A DNA stretch of 64,000 nucleotides, taken from positions 1-64,000 of the forward strand of contig JYOD01000061.1 of the NCBI GenBank assembly GCA_000955785.1, read 5' to 3'. The notes below the pieces were generated by a model. That model worked only from the letters and a program-made list of their open reading frames with translations, did not search any database and was not told the DNA's origin. How positions within the stretch are numbered: the first letter of the stretch is position 1; every line of letters starts with the position of its first letter. Below are positions 39,788 through 49,387 of the stretch, piece by piece. The stretch is from Burkholderiaceae bacterium 16. Lineage in GTDB: Bacteria > Pseudomonadota > Gammaproteobacteria > Burkholderiales > Burkholderiaceae. A program made the position numbers and the translations under genes.

Positions 39788-40636
39788 TTATTTTTCGGTT
39801 TCGACCAGGCCCTTGACGAACCACTTCTGCATCAGCACAACCACAATCGCGGGCGGCACCATGGCCAGCATCACGGTGGCCATCACCAGGTTCCAGTCGG
39901 TGGCTGCGTCCCCAGAGCGGGAGATCATCTGCGTCACGCCCACCACCACCGGCGTCATCGACTTCTGCGTGGTGATCAGGAGCGGCCACAGGTACTGGTT
40001 CCAGCCGTAGATGAACTGGATCACGAACAGCGCCGCGATGCTGGTCTTGGACAGCGGCAGCACCACGTCCTTGAAGAAGCGCAGCGGCCCGGCGCCGTCG
40101 ATGCGCGCGGCCTCGGCCAACTCGTCCGGGATGGTCAGGAAGAACTGGCGGAACAGGAAGGTCGCGGTGGCCGAGGCGATGATCGGAATGGTCAGGCCAA
40201 AGTAGCTATCCAGCATGCCCAGGTCCGACACCACCTTGTAGGTCGGCAGGATCCGCACTTCCACCGGCAGCATCAGCGTGATGAAGATCATCCAGAAGAA
40301 AGTCTTGCGCAGCGGGAACTTGAAGTACACCACCGCGAAGGCCGAGATGATCGAAATCGCGATCTTTCCCAGCGAAATGCCCAGCGCCATGATCAGGCTG
40401 TTGAACATCATGCTGGAGACGGGGGAAGCGGACTCGCCCACGCCCCTGAACAGCACGGTGCGATAGTTCTCGAAGAAATGGCCGCCGGGGATCAGCGTCA
40501 TCGGTGCGTCAAGCACCTGCTCCGCCGTCAGCGTGGAGGCCACGAAGGTGATATAGACCGGAAACGCCACTACCAGAATGCCGAGGATCAGCACCGCATG
40601 CGTGAGGAAATCCAGAAAGGGTCGTCGTTCTACCAT
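39788..40636 (-). CDS. ugpE: sn-Glycerol-3-phosphate ABC transporter permease UgpE
   Basis: 282 residues, six predicted membrane segments, MalG-like permease. The cytoplasmic EAA loop reads [20 protein letters not shown] (about 173-192). The C-terminus ends [10 protein letters not shown], close to the GLTAGAVKG-type end of MalG proteins. It pairs with UgpA, 16 bases downstream of it. Confidence 0.95.
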   Translation of the reverse strand: MVERRPFLDFLTHAVLILGILVVAFPVYITFVASTLTAEQVLDAPMTLIPGGHFFENYRTVLFRGVGESASPVSSMMFNSLIMALGISLGKIAISIISAFAVVYFKFPLRKTFFWMIFITLMLPVEVRILPTYKVVSDLGMLDSYFGLTIPIIASATATFLFRQFFLTIPDELAEAARIDGAGPLRFFKDVVLPLSKTSIAALFVIQFIYGWNQYLWPLLITTQKSMTPVVVGVTQMISRSGDAATDWNLVMATVMLAMVPPAIVVVLMQKWFVKGLVETEK

Positions 40637-40652
40637 GTTTGCGCCCGCCTGA

Positions 40653-41534
40653 TCAGTATTGAACCTTGCGTTCCACGTAACGGAACTGCACCACCGTGAG
40701 CGCGATCACGATCACCATCAGCACCACCGACTGCGCTGCCGAGCCACCGATGTCCATGCCGCGGAAACCGTCGTGGAACACCTTGTAGACCAGCGTGTTG
40801 GTGGAGTTGAACGGACCACCGTGCGTCACCGAGTCGATGATGGCGAAGGTATCGAAGAACGCGTACACCACGTTGATCACCATCAGGAAGAAGGTGGTCG
40901 GCGACAGCAGCGGGAAGATGATCGACCAGAAACGGCGCCACGGCCCCGCGCCGTCGATGGCGGCGGCCTCGATCAGCGACTTTGGAATGCTCTGCAGGCC
41001 CGCCAGGAAGAACAGGAAGTTGTAGCTGATCTGTTTCCACGCCGCCACCAGGATCACCAGGGTGAGAGCCTGCTGCCCGTTGAGCAGGAAGTTCCAGTCC
41101 ATGCCCAGCGCGCGCAGCGCGTACGACACCACGCCCAGGCTGGGGTTGAACAGGAACATCCACAGCACGCCCGCCACTGCCGGCGCCACGGCATAGGGCC
41201 AGATCAGCAGCATCTTGTAGGCCATCGCGCCGCGCAGCACGCGGTCGGCGAAATACGCCAGCACGAGCGCGAAGGAGAGCCCCACCAGCGTGACGCCCAC
41301 GGCGAATACGCCGGTAATGTGGAAGGACTCCAGGTAGAGCGGATCATTCCACAGCGTGCGGAAGTTCTCCAGCCCGACAAAGTCCAGGTTGATGCCGAAC
41401 GCATCCTGCTGCAGCACGGACTGGTACAGGGCCTGGCCCGCGGGCCAGAAGAAGAAGATGAGCGTGATGGCGATCTGCGGAAAGACCAGCAGATAAGGCA
41501 GCCATCGCGATCGGAAGACAACCCGTTTTTCCAT
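40653..41534 (-). CDS. ugpA: sn-Glycerol-3-phosphate ABC transporter permease UgpA
   Basis: 293 residues, six predicted membrane segments, MalF-like permease. The EAA loop is [20 protein letters not shown] (about 193-212). The ATG at 41534 ([19 protein letters not shown]) gives the usual N-terminus with basic residues before TM1. The gap from ugpB is 192 bases and contains a terminator-like hairpin. Confidence 0.95.
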   Translation of the reverse strand: MEKRVVFRSRWLPYLLVFPQIAITLIFFFWPAGQALYQSVLQQDAFGINLDFVGLENFRTLWNDPLYLESFHITGVFAVGVTLVGLSFALVLAYFADRVLRGAMAYKMLLIWPYAVAPAVAGVLWMFLFNPSLGVVSYALRALGMDWNFLLNGQQALTLVILVAAWKQISYNFLFFLAGLQSIPKSLIEAAAIDGAGPWRRFWSIIFPLLSPTTFFLMVINVVYAFFDTFAIIDSVTHGGPFNSTNTLVYKVFHDGFRGMDIGGSAAQSVVLMVIVIALTVVQFRYVERKVQY

Positions 41535-41676
41535 GGGCAATTGTCCAACGGATGCCGCGCGAAGCGGCATCAAACCAGATCACAGCGCGAGTCCGCGAAG
41601 CGGCGCGCCAACCAATCGGCGCGCTGGCCGGGACGCACCCTTCCGGGAACGCCCCGGCCAATGCGCCGGGCCAACA

Positions 41677-41707
41677 AAAACGGGCGGGATACTGCCCCGC
41701 CCGTTTT
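41677..41707 (-). terminator. Intrinsic terminator in the ugpB-ugpA gap
   Basis: A 12-bp stem (AAAACGGGCGGG / CCCGCCCGTTTT) with a 7-base loop, followed on the minus strand by TTTTTG. It starts 20 bases after the ugpB stop codon. Partial read-through would make much more binding protein than permease, a known design of binding-protein-dependent transporters. Confidence 0.82.
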
Positions 41708-41726
41708 GCGGCAAAACAGGCCTAGC

Positions 41727-43043
41727 TTACTCGCGCGCGGTCTTCTGGAAACGCTCGAGCAGATCGTTGCCGCGCTTGACGGCGGTATCGAGGGCTTCCT
41801 GGGGCTGCTTCTTGCCTGCCCAGACCGCTTCGAGTTCCTCGTCGACCACGGTACGGATCTGCACCAGGTTGCCGAGGCGCACGCCGCGCGACTTGTCGGT
41901 GGTCTTGACCACCATCTGCTCCACGGACACGTCGGCGCCCGGGTTCTTGTCATAGTAGCCGGACTTCTTGGTCAGCTCGTAGGCCGCCATGGTGACCGGC
42001 AGGTAGCCGGTAGCCTGGTGCCAGTCGGACTGGATTTCCGGACGCGACAGGTAGGTGAAGAACTTGGCCACGCCCTTGTACTCCTCGGCCTTCTTGCCGC
42101 CCATCACCCACAGCGAAGCGCCGCCGATGATGGTGTTCTGCGGGGCGCCCGGCACGTCCGCGTAGTACGGCAGCTGCGATACGCCGAAGGCGAACTTGGC
42201 GTTCTTGCGGATATTGGCCAGCGAAGCCGACGAACCGGTGAACATCGCGCATTCGCCGTTATAGAACTTGGCCTGCGATTCCGACTTGCGCCCGCCGTAG
42301 CTGAAGTAGCCCTTCTTCACCATTTCCTGCAGGTTGGCGATGTGCTTGACATGCAGCGGGCTGTTGAAGACCAGGCGCGCATCGGTGCCGCCGAAGCCGT
42401 TGTTCTTGGTGGCGAACAGCGTGTTGTGCCAGGCCGAGAAGCTCTCCAGGTGCACCCAGCCCTGCCAGTCGGTGGTGTACGCGCACTGGCCGCCGGAGGC
42501 CTTGATCTTGGCCGAGTACTGCATCACTTCCGGCCAGGTCTTGGGCGGCTTGCTGGCGTCCAGGCCGGCCTTCTTGAAGGCGTCCTTGTTGTAATAGAAG
42601 ACCGTGGTCGAACTATTGAACGGGAAGGACAGCATCTCGCCCTTGGACGAGGTGTAGTAGCCGGCGACGGCGGGGATGTAGATCTTCTGGTCGAATTTCT
42701 CGCCCGCATCCTTCATCACGGTGGATACCGGCTTGATGGCCCCCTTGGCGCTCATCATGGTCGCGGTGCCCACTTCGAAGACCTGCAGGATGGCAGGCTG
42801 CGTACCGGCGCGGAAGGCGGCGATGCCCGCTGCCATGGTCTCGTCGTAGTTGCCTTTATTGACCGGCACGATCTTGTAGTCGGACTGGCTGGCGTTGAAC
42901 TTGTCGGCGATCTCGTTCACCTTGTCATTCAGCGCGCCCTGCATGGCATGCCACCATTGGATCTCCACAGCGGCGTGGGCGGTCCCGGCCCCGGCCAGCG
43001 CGGCAAAGGCCGCAATCTTCAGCACGGTACGTTGGAAGGTCAT
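41727..43043 (-). CDS. ugpB: sn-Glycerol-3-phosphate-binding protein UgpB
   Basis: 438 residues, periplasmic family 1 solute-binding protein. The signal peptide is about 24 residues (basic start, hydrophobic core, AHA-A cleavage). The mature start [20 protein letters not shown] is characteristic of UgpB, and [20 protein letters not shown] is typical of the ligand-binding cleft. It captures glycerol-3-phosphate and glycerophosphodiesters. First gene of the operon; a Pho-box promoter precedes it. Confidence 0.97.
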   Translation of the reverse strand: MTFQRTVLKIAAFAALAGAGTAHAAVEIQWWHAMQGALNDKVNEIADKFNASQSDYKIVPVNKGNYDETMAAGIAAFRAGTQPAILQVFEVGTATMMSAKGAIKPVSTVMKDAGEKFDQKIYIPAVAGYYTSSKGEMLSFPFNSSTTVFYYNKDAFKKAGLDASKPPKTWPEVMQYSAKIKASGGQCAYTTDWQGWVHLESFSAWHNTLFATKNNGFGGTDARLVFNSPLHVKHIANLQEMVKKGYFSYGGRKSESQAKFYNGECAMFTGSSASLANIRKNAKFAFGVSQLPYYADVPGAPQNTIIGGASLWVMGGKKAEEYKGVAKFFTYLSRPEIQSDWHQATGYLPVTMAAYELTKKSGYYDKNPGADVSVEQMVVKTTDKSRGVRLGNLVQIRTVVDEELEAVWAGKKQPQEALDTAVKRGNDLLERFQKTARE

Positions 43044-43089
43044 CGACAGCTCCTAGTTTTGTTTTCTCAGTACGGACAAAAATCGTCCG

Positions 43090-43123
43090 ACTGTATGCAG
43101 TTTTTGTGACAGCCGGATGTTAC
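43090..43123 (-). promoter_or_regulatory. Pho-box promoter of ugpB
   Basis: On the minus strand CTGTCAC (43112-43106) is a perfect PhoB 7-mer. It stands exactly 10 bases before TACAGT (43095-43090), the spacing of E. coli phoA. A weaker 7-mer GTAACAT (43123-43117) lies four bases upstream, as expected for a tandem Pho box. The predicted start near 43083 leaves a 40-base leader. Confidence 0.65.
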
Positions 43124-43163
43124 CCCGCCTTGTTGGATTGGAAAACCGGGCATTTCTACTAAA

Positions 43164-43181
43164 TTACAATAATATGACAAC
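43164..43181 (-). promoter_or_regulatory. Second, upstream Pho-box-like site
   Basis: The minus strand reads TTGTCAT, four bases, TTGTAAT, matching the PhoB 7-mer at 6/7 and 5/7 positions. It is 40 bp upstream of the proximal box and could act on ugpB or on the divergent HAD gene. The match is in an AT-rich stretch, so chance is possible. Confidence 0.35.
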
Positions 43182-43218
43182 GATTTATCGGCAGCTTGAC
43201 AGGGTAAAATCTTGCACC

Positions 43219-44010
43219 ATGCAAGCCATCCACACCATTCCCGCACCGGCGTTGCGCCGCGTTCGCGGCGTACTGACCGATATCGACGGCACCATCACCA
43301 CCGACGGCAGGCTGCCGGCGGCCACCTACCTTGCGCTGGACCAGCTCAAGCGAGCCGGCCTCCATGTCATCCCAGTGACCGGCCGCTGCATTGCCTGGGC
43401 CGAAATCCTGACCCGGCTCTGGCCGGTGGACGCCATCATTGGCGAAAACGGTGCCTTTTACTCTCACCTGCGCGCGGGGAAACTCGTGACCCGCTACCTG
43501 GACGACTCCGCTATCCGGGCCGATAACCTGGCGCGCATCCATGCCCTGGGCGCACGCATCGTGCAAGAGGTGCCGGGCTGCGCGCTGGCCTCCGACCAGG
43601 CCTGGCACGCCGCCGACCTGGCCATCGACCATGCCGAGGACGTGGCGCCACTACCCCCGGTAGCGGTGGACCGCATTGTCAGCCTGATGCGCGAAGCCGG
43701 CATGACCGCTACCGTCAGTTCGATCCATGTCAATGGATGGTTCGGGGAGCACGACAAGCTGAGCATGAGCCGGTTGTGCGCTGCGGAATTGCTGGGCGCC
43801 GACCTCGATGCCGAACGCGACGAGTGGTTGTTTATCGGCGACTCGGCCAACGATGCGAGCATGTTCGCCCATTTCCCCTTGTCGGTCGGGGTCGCCAATA
43901 TCCGCGACATCCTGCCGCAACTGTCGGCCAAACCCGCCTACATCACCGAGGCGGCTTGCGGCGAGGGTTTTGCCGAGATGGCAGCGTTGCTGCTGGCCGC
44001 ACGCGACTGA
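43219..44010 (+). CDS. HAD-IIB family phosphatase
   Basis: 263 residues. HAD motif I is LTDIDGTIT (both Asp present), motif II is PVTGR, motif III has Lys in HDKLSMSRL, and motif IV is FIGDSANDASMF. The insertion between motifs II and III is a C2-type cap, as in sugar-phosphate phosphatases (mannosyl-3-phosphoglycerate, sucrose- or trehalose-phosphate phosphatases). The ATG at 43219 is used because it directly precedes a conserved-looking N-terminus. It is divergent from ugpB, so a link with phosphate scavenging or glycerol-phosphate use is possible but unproven. Confidence 0.82.
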   Translation: MQAIHTIPAPALRRVRGVLTDIDGTITTDGRLPAATYLALDQLKRAGLHVIPVTGRCIAWAEILTRLWPVDAIIGENGAFYSHLRAGKLVTRYLDDSAIRADNLARIHALGARIVQEVPGCALASDQAWHAADLAIDHAEDVAPLPPVAVDRIVSLMREAGMTATVSSIHVNGWFGEHDKLSMSRLCAAELLGADLDAERDEWLFIGDSANDASMFAHFPLSVGVANIRDILPQLSAKPAYITEAACGEGFAEMAALLLAARD

Positions 44011-44054
44011 GCGCGGCGACGAAAAGCGACGGCGGCAAGCCGCCCCCAAAAAAA

Positions 44055-44081
44055 AGCCGGGACAAGCCCGGCTGTTTTTTT
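44055..44081. terminator. Bidirectional terminator between HAD gene and ntrC
   Basis: AGCCGGG (44055-44061) pairs with CCCGGCT (44067-44073), with seven A residues before it and GTTTTTTT after it. It separates converging genes and has T-runs on both strands. Confidence 0.88.
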
Positions 44082-44108
44082 GTGCCCCGCAGCTACCCAC
44101 TACCTGCT

Positions 44109-45653
44109 TCAATCGAAGCCCAGTTCCTGCAGCTTGCGGGTAATGGTGTTGCGGCCGATGCCCAGGCGGGTTGCCGCCTCGACACGGCGCCCACGCGTCA
44201 CGCCCAGGGCCGCCTCCAGCACCGCCTTCTCGAAGCGCCGCGTGAGCGCATCCATCACCTCCGGCTGGCCGGACTCCAGCATGGCGCGGGCCTCCCCCGC
44301 CAGCAGGTGCTCCCAGCCGGCAATCGCGCTCGCGGCGGCCGTGCGGTTCGCGTAGGCCTGCGCGGAATCGGCCTCCGCGCCCATGCCGGCAGGCGCGGCG
44401 CCATAGTCGACGACGTCGTGGCCCTCGGCGTCGTCCGCCCTGCCCTCGGCGCGTGGCTCGGCCATGCGCTGCACGCCGGCATGGCTGCCCTGCGGCGCGC
44501 CGGTGCCGATCATCTCGCGCGGCATGTCCTTGACCTCGATGGTCTGGGCCGGCGCCATCACGGTCAGCCAGTTGCACAGGTTCTCGAGCTGGCGGACGTT
44601 GCCGGGGAACGGCAGCGTGCTGACATAGGCCAGGGCCTCGTCCGACATGCGCTTGGGCTCGACGCCTAGTTCCTTGGCGCTCTTCTGCAGGAAATGACGG
44701 GCCAGCAGCGTAATGTCTTCCGGCCGCTCGCGCAGCGGCGGCAGGCGCAGCCGGATCACATTGAGGCGGTGGAACAAGTCCTCGCGGAACAGCCCTTCCT
44801 TGACGCGCGTTTCCAGGTTCTGGTGGGTGGCGGCAATCACGCGCACATTGGCGCGCAGCGGATTGTGCCCCCCCACGCGGTAGAAGTTGCCATCCGACAG
44901 CACACGCAGCAGGCGCGTTTGCAGGTCGAACGGCATATCGCCGATTTCGTCGAGGAACAGCGTGCCGCCCTCGGCCTGCTCGAAGCGGCCGCGGCGCATG
45001 GTCTGCGCGCCGGTGAAGGCGCCGCGCTCATGGCCGAACAATTCCGACTCGAGCAGGTCCTTGGGGATGGCCGCGGTATTGAGCGCGATAAAGGGCCCGT
45101 TGGCGCGCGGGCTGTGCTTGTGCAGCGCCTGCGCCACCAGTTCCTTGCCGGTGCCGGACTCACCGGTGATCAGCACCGTCACGTTCGACTGCGACAGGCG
45201 GCCGATGGCGCGGAACACGTCCTGCATGGCCGGCGCCTGCCCGAGAATCTCGGGCGCGTCGACCAGGCGGTCTTCCAGTTCCTCCTCGCGCAGGCTTTCC
45301 TGCAGCGCGCGGCGGATCAGCTCGACCGCCTTGTCGACGTCGAACGGCTTGGCCAGGTATTCGAACGCCCCGCCCTGGAAGGCAGCTACCGCGCTGTCCA
45401 GGTCGGAGTAGGCCGTCATCACGATGACGGGCAGCCCCGGGTGCCGGGCCTTGAGTGCCTGCAGCAAATCCAGGCCCGAGCCTCCCGGCATGCGGATGTC
45501 GGAGATCAGGACTTGCGGCTCGTCATCTTCCAGCGCGGCCAGTACGTCGCGCACGTTGGTGAAGCTGCGCGAAAGCAGGCTTTCACGGGCGAGGGCCTTT
45601 TCCAGGACCCAGCGGATTGATTGATCGTCGTCGACTATCCAGATCGGCTTCAT
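44109..45653 (-). CDS. ntrC: Nitrogen regulator NtrC (sigma-54 activator)
   Basis: 514 residues. The receiver domain has the phosphorylated Asp near 52 (LISDIRMPG) and Lys in LAKPFD. The AAA+ domain (about 140-370) has Walker A GESGTGKE, the sigma-54-contacting GAFTGA loop and Walker B LFLDEIGDMPF. A linker of about 70 residues rich in Ala/Gly/Glu precedes the Fis-type helix-turn-helix at the C-terminus (RVEAATRLGIGRNTITRKLQ). It activates glnA and other nitrogen genes. It is downstream of ntrB (115-base gap). Confidence 0.97.
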   Translation of the reverse strand: MKPIWIVDDDQSIRWVLEKALARESLLSRSFTNVRDVLAALEDDEPQVLISDIRMPGGSGLDLLQALKARHPGLPVIVMTAYSDLDSAVAAFQGGAFEYLAKPFDVDKAVELIRRALQESLREEELEDRLVDAPEILGQAPAMQDVFRAIGRLSQSNVTVLITGESGTGKELVAQALHKHSPRANGPFIALNTAAIPKDLLESELFGHERGAFTGAQTMRRGRFEQAEGGTLFLDEIGDMPFDLQTRLLRVLSDGNFYRVGGHNPLRANVRVIAATHQNLETRVKEGLFREDLFHRLNVIRLRLPPLRERPEDITLLARHFLQKSAKELGVEPKRMSDEALAYVSTLPFPGNVRQLENLCNWLTVMAPAQTIEVKDMPREMIGTGAPQGSHAGVQRMAEPRAEGRADDAEGHDVVDYGAAPAGMGAEADSAQAYANRTAAASAIAGWEHLLAGEARAMLESGQPEVMDALTRRFEKAVLEAALGVTRGRRVEAATRLGIGRNTITRKLQELGFD

Positions 45654-45768
45654 GTGCGTCGCTTGTCTGCTCGGTGTCATTTGGTCTTCCGTGAACCTGG
45701 CCGCACACCGCCGGCAAGCCGGTCGGCAGCAATCATTGGGGCAGTTCCAATTGCTGTCGCCGATGCGC

Positions 45769-46920
45769 TCAATGCAGGGGCAGCAGGATACGGAAGTCGG
45801 TACAGCCGGGCCGGCTCTCACATTCGATCAAGCCCTCGTGCTGCTGCACGAAGGTTTGAGCGAGTGTGAGACCGAGGCCGCTGCCGCCGTCCCTACCCGA
45901 CACCAGCGGGTAGAAGATGCGTTCGCGAATATCCTCGGGGATGCCCGGACCGTTATCGATGACATGCAAGTCCAATGCCAGCTTGAACAAACGCTTGGCA
46001 ATTGTTACCTGGCGGGCCACCCTGGTACGCAGGATGATCTGCGCATCGCCGCGCGCGACGCGCTCGGCGAGCGCCTGGGCGGCGTTGTGGACGATGTTGA
46101 GCACGGCCTGGATCAACTGTTCCATGTCGCCGCGCAAGTCGGGCAGGCTCGCGTCGTAGTCGCGCACGATATCCAGCCCGGAGGGGAATTCGGCCAGCAC
46201 CACCGAGCGCACGCGCTCCAGCACCTCGTGGATATTGAGGTCGGACACGATATGCGGATGGCGGTGCGGCTCCAGCAGGCGGTCCACCAGAGTCTGCAGG
46301 CGATCCGACTCCTTGATGATGACCTGCGTGTATTCGCGCAGCGAACGATCGGGCAACTCGAACTCAAGCAGTTGCGCCGCGCCGCGGATGCCGCCCAGCG
46401 GGTTCTTGATCTCGTGGGCGAGATTGCGGATCAGTTCCTTGTTGGCCGAGGTCAGGTCGAGGATGCGCTCCTCGCGGTCGCTGCGCACCTTCTGCTCGTT
46501 GGGCAGCACCTCCACCACCACGGCGTCGGAATTGGCGTCCAGCGCCCCGATGACTACATGGGCGTGCATGGGTTCCTGCAACGGCGGATGCAGCACCACG
46601 TCTTGCCGGCGGGCATCGAACTGCCGCGAAATCACTGTCTCTATCATGCTGGCCAGCTCTTCCGAGCTACCGAACAGGTCCGCGAGCGACAGTTCCACCA
46701 TGGCCTTGCGCGACACCGCGAAACTCGCCTCGGCCGCGGGATTGGCATAGACGATGCGCAGGCCGGGCTGGCGCACCAGCAACACGGGGTTGGCTACGAC
46801 GTCCAGTCCCTGGTGGTAGGACACATCGCCCAAGGGCAGCACCACGGCCTCTCCCTCGGGCGGGGTGCCGGCTCCGGCCGAGGCTACCTTGCGCGAGACG
46901 CTGCGAATCAGGCGACGCAT
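45769..46920 (-). CDS. ntrB: Nitrogen sensor kinase NtrB
   Basis: 383 residues. A PAS domain (about 30-135) precedes the H-box NLAHEIKNPLGGIRGAAQLL (phospho-His near 168) and the ATPase domain with LNIVHNAAQAL (N box), NGPGIPEDIRERIF (G1) and GSGLGLTLAQ (G2). There are no membrane segments, as expected for the cytosolic kinase controlled by PII. It starts four bases after the DUF4124 gene and is followed by ntrC. Confidence 0.96.
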   Translation of the reverse strand: MRRLIRSVSRKVASAGAGTPPEGEAVVLPLGDVSYHQGLDVVANPVLLVRQPGLRIVYANPAAEASFAVSRKAMVELSLADLFGSSEELASMIETVISRQFDARRQDVVLHPPLQEPMHAHVVIGALDANSDAVVVEVLPNEQKVRSDREERILDLTSANKELIRNLAHEIKNPLGGIRGAAQLLEFELPDRSLREYTQVIIKESDRLQTLVDRLLEPHRHPHIVSDLNIHEVLERVRSVVLAEFPSGLDIVRDYDASLPDLRGDMEQLIQAVLNIVHNAAQALAERVARGDAQIILRTRVARQVTIAKRLFKLALDLHVIDNGPGIPEDIRERIFYPLVSGRDGGSGLGLTLAQTFVQQHEGLIECESRPGCTDFRILLPLH

Positions 46921-46924
46921 GACA

Positions 46925-47494
46925 CTAGTCCTTCAAGTTGGAGAGTTCGCGCCGCAGTGAAGCGGCATTGGCCTCGCCGCGCGCAATGTCGTCGCGTAGC
47001 GCGGCGGTGCGGTCGAGATACCTCTGGTAGTTGCGTTCATTGCCCTGGCGCTCGGGCTGGCCGTTGTTGTACTCGGCGCGCAGCGCGGCCAGCTTGGCCT
47101 CCTCGCTTTGCAGCTCTTGCTCGAGTACGGACCGGCGCTCGCCATCGCGGCTCTTCTGGGTCGCGCTGTCGACTCGCGGAAACGCCGCGGGCGCCACGGC
47201 AGGGCCAGCGCCCTTGCCCGCCGCAGGGGCATTCACGCGCCCGCCCGGCACGGTCATCACCTCGGGCAGGCTGAGCCGCTTGCAGCCCTTGCCGCCGTTG
47301 CCGTTGCGGTATTCCGGCACCCCGTTGGGGCCGGTGCAGACATAGATTTCCGACTGGGCCGGGGCTGGGCGGCTCCAGCACAGCAAGGCCAGCGCCAGCA
47401 TGGCGCAAACGGCTGCCGATGCGTGCATGCGGGCACCGAAGCGGTGCACCGGGTGGAGCGAGGGGGGCGGGAATTCGAGCGCGTCCATTGACAT
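46925..47494 (-). CDS. DUF4124-domain secreted protein between glnA and ntrB
   Basis: 189 residues. After a short N-terminal extension there is a signal-like helix (about 24-46, ending in RPAPAQ). A DUF4124 module follows (IYVCTGPNGVPEYRNG, then GGKGCKRLSLPE, with two Cys that could form a disulfide). The C-terminal half (about 105-189) is a charged coiled coil. The function is not known. ATG codons at 47494, 47488 and 47428 are all possible; the last places the signal peptide at the very start. It appears to be cotranscribed with ntrB (4-base gap). Confidence 0.8.
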   Translation of the reverse strand: MSMDALEFPPPSLHPVHRFGARMHASAAVCAMLALALLCWSRPAPAQSEIYVCTGPNGVPEYRNGNGGKGCKRLSLPEVMTVPGGRVNAPAAGKGAGPAVAPAAFPRVDSATQKSRDGERRSVLEQELQSEEAKLAALRAEYNNGQPERQGNERNYQRYLDRTAALRDDIARGEANAASLRRELSNLKD

Positions 47495-47550
47495 CAGCAG
47501 GGATGGTGGGAAAGGAGCCCCATTCTAGCGATCAAACCAGCGAACAAAAC

Positions 47551-47575
47551 AAAAAGGGACAGCCGAAGCCGCCCC
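47551..47575 (-). terminator. Terminator of glnA
   Basis: Read on the minus strand, GGGGCGGC and GCTGTCCC pair (with two G-U) around the stable tetraloop TTCG, followed by TTTTTG. It lies 46 bases after the glnA stop codon and separates glnA from the DUF4124-ntrBC unit. Confidence 0.85.
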
Positions 47576-47621
47576 TTCCTGGTGCAACTGTTGCCCGGTC
47601 ACAACCTGGCAACGCCTCGCC

Positions 47622-49037
47622 TTACAGCGAGTAGTACATGTCGAACTCGATCGGGTGAGTCGTCATGCGGAAGCGGGTCACTTCTTCCATCTTCAGTTCG
47701 ATGTAGGCATCGATCATGGAGTTGGAGAAGACGCCGCCGCGCGTCAGGAACTCGCGGTCGTTGTCGAGGTATTCCAGGGCCTGGTCGAGGCTGGAGCACA
47801 CGGTCGGGATCTTTGCATCCTCTTCCGGCGGCAGGTCGTACAGGTTCTTGTCGGCAGCTTCGCCCGGGTGGATCTTGTTCTGCACGCCATCCAGGCCGGC
47901 CATCAGCAGCGCCGAGAAGCCCAGGTACGGGTTCATCAGCGGATCCGGGAAACGGGTCTCGATACGGCGGCCCTTCGGATTGGCAACGTACGGAATGCGG
48001 ATCGAAGCCGAACGGTTGCGAGCCGAGTACGCCAGCTTGACCGGTGCCTCGAAGCCCGGCACCAGACGCTTGTACGAATTCGTGCCCGGATTGGTCAGGG
48101 CGTTCAGCGCGCGAGCGTGCTTGATGATGCCACCGATGTAGTACAGGGCGAATTCCGACAGGCCGGCGTAGCCGTTGCCCGCGAACAGGTTCTGGCCGTC
48201 CTTCCATACCGACTGGTGCACGTGCATGCCCGAGCCGTTGTCGCCGACGACCGGCTTCGGCATGAAGGTGGCAGTCTTGCCGTAGGTGTGGGCGACGTTC
48301 TGGATCACATACTTTTGCAGCTGGGTCCAGTCGGCGCGCTGCACCAGCGTGCTGAACTTGGTGCCGATTTCGTTCTGGCCCTGGCCAGCAACTTCGTGGT
48401 GGTGGACTTCCACGGGGATGCCCAGCGATTCCAGGATCAGGCACATTTCCGAACGGATATCCTGGAACGTGTCGATCGGGGCGACCGGGAAGTAGCCGCC
48501 CTTCTTGCCCGGACGGTGACCGCTGTTGCCGTGCTCGAATTCCTTGCCCGACGACCACGGTGCTTCTTCCGACTGGATCTTGACGGAACAGCCCTGCATG
48601 TCGATGTTCCAGGTCACGCCGTCGAAGATGAAGAATTCGGGTTCCGGACCGAAGAAGGCGGTGTCGCCCAGGCCCGTGCTCTTCAGGTAAGCCTCGGCGC
48701 GCTTGGCGATGGAACGCGGGTCGCGGTCATAACCCTTGCCGTCCGACGGCTCAACCACGTCGCAGGTCAGGATCAGGGTGGGTTCTTCGTAAAACGGATC
48801 GACGTTGGCGGTGTTCGGATCCGGCATCAGCAGCATGTCCGAAGCCTCGATACCCTTCCAGCCGGCGATCGACGAGCCGTCGAAAGCGTGGCCGCTTTCA
48901 AACTTGTCTTCGTCGAAGTGCGACACGGGTACCGACACGTGTTGCTCTTTGCCTTTGGTATCGGTGAAACGGAAATCGACGAACTTGACGTCGTTTTCCT
49001 TCACAAGCTTCATCACATCTGCAACGCTGTGGGCCAT
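47622..49037 (-). CDS. glnA: Glutamine synthetase type I
   Basis: 471 residues, normal length. ATP-dependent amidation of glutamate. Visible signatures are the beta-grasp [18 protein letters not shown], the metal ligand segment [12 protein letters not shown], the ATP-binding [19 protein letters not shown] and, near residue 400, NLYDLPPEE with the Tyr adenylylated by GlnE. It is monocistronic, with a sigma-54 promoter and NtrC-like sites upstream and a terminator downstream. Confidence 0.98.
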   Translation of the reverse strand: MAHSVADVMKLVKENDVKFVDFRFTDTKGKEQHVSVPVSHFDEDKFESGHAFDGSSIAGWKGIEASDMLLMPDPNTANVDPFYEEPTLILTCDVVEPSDGKGYDRDPRSIAKRAEAYLKSTGLGDTAFFGPEPEFFIFDGVTWNIDMQGCSVKIQSEEAPWSSGKEFEHGNSGHRPGKKGGYFPVAPIDTFQDIRSEMCLILESLGIPVEVHHHEVAGQGQNEIGTKFSTLVQRADWTQLQKYVIQNVAHTYGKTATFMPKPVVGDNGSGMHVHQSVWKDGQNLFAGNGYAGLSEFALYYIGGIIKHARALNALTNPGTNSYKRLVPGFEAPVKLAYSARNRSASIRIPYVANPKGRRIETRFPDPLMNPYLGFSALLMAGLDGVQNKIHPGEAADKNLYDLPPEEDAKIPTVCSSLDQALEYLDNDREFLTRGGVFSNSMIDAYIELKMEEVTRFRMTTHPIEFDMYYSL

Positions 49038-49160
49038 GCCTATCTCCTGGAAATTCGGCTGAAGTCTATAAAGCCATTCTTGCGTCGATCTCTACAGCGC
49101 TACGCCTGGAAGGCGTTGGGGGCAGGATAAAGATCGGCCACGAAAGGGACGAGGAATGTT

Positions 49161-49176
49161 AGCAGAAAGCGTGCCA
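49161..49176 (-). promoter_or_regulatory. Sigma-54 promoter of glnA
   Basis: On the minus strand TGGCAC-N5-CTGCT, preceded by CT, matches the -24/-12 consensus (GG at -24, GC at -12, ten bases between) with one mismatch in TTGCW. The predicted start is near 49150, leaving a leader of about 112 bases. Confidence 0.85.
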
Positions 49177-49341
49177 AGGCAACCCCCTTGTTACCCCTGC
49201 GTTCCCGAAAAAAGTGCAGCTGCGCGGCGCGATTCAGGGCCTGCAGCGCGTTCCGGGTGCCGCATATGACATACACTACAATCCTGCTGCCTTGTCGGTC
49301 GCGCCCGCTGCGGCGAGGCTCCGCGACCGCCGCAAACAAAA

Positions 49342-49387
49342 ACACCTTAATGGTGCATTTGCACGCCAATTTGCACCGTTTCAGTGC
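49342..49387. promoter_or_regulatory. Two NtrC-type enhancer dyads upstream of glnA
   Basis: Site 1 (49342-49356) is ACACCTTAATGGTGC and site 2 (49373-49387) is GCACCGTTTCAGTGC, both of the form GCAC-N7-GTGC (site 1 has one mismatch). Centres are 31 bp apart, about three helical turns, and lie about 200 and 230 bp upstream of the sigma-54 start. Extra TTGCAC half-sites lie between them. Confidence 0.7.

Noticed and set aside
49254-49282. A sigma-70 promoter with TACAAT between glnA and the rhodanese gene
   Set aside because: There is no acceptable -35 on either strand and it is more than 300 bases from the rhodanese start.
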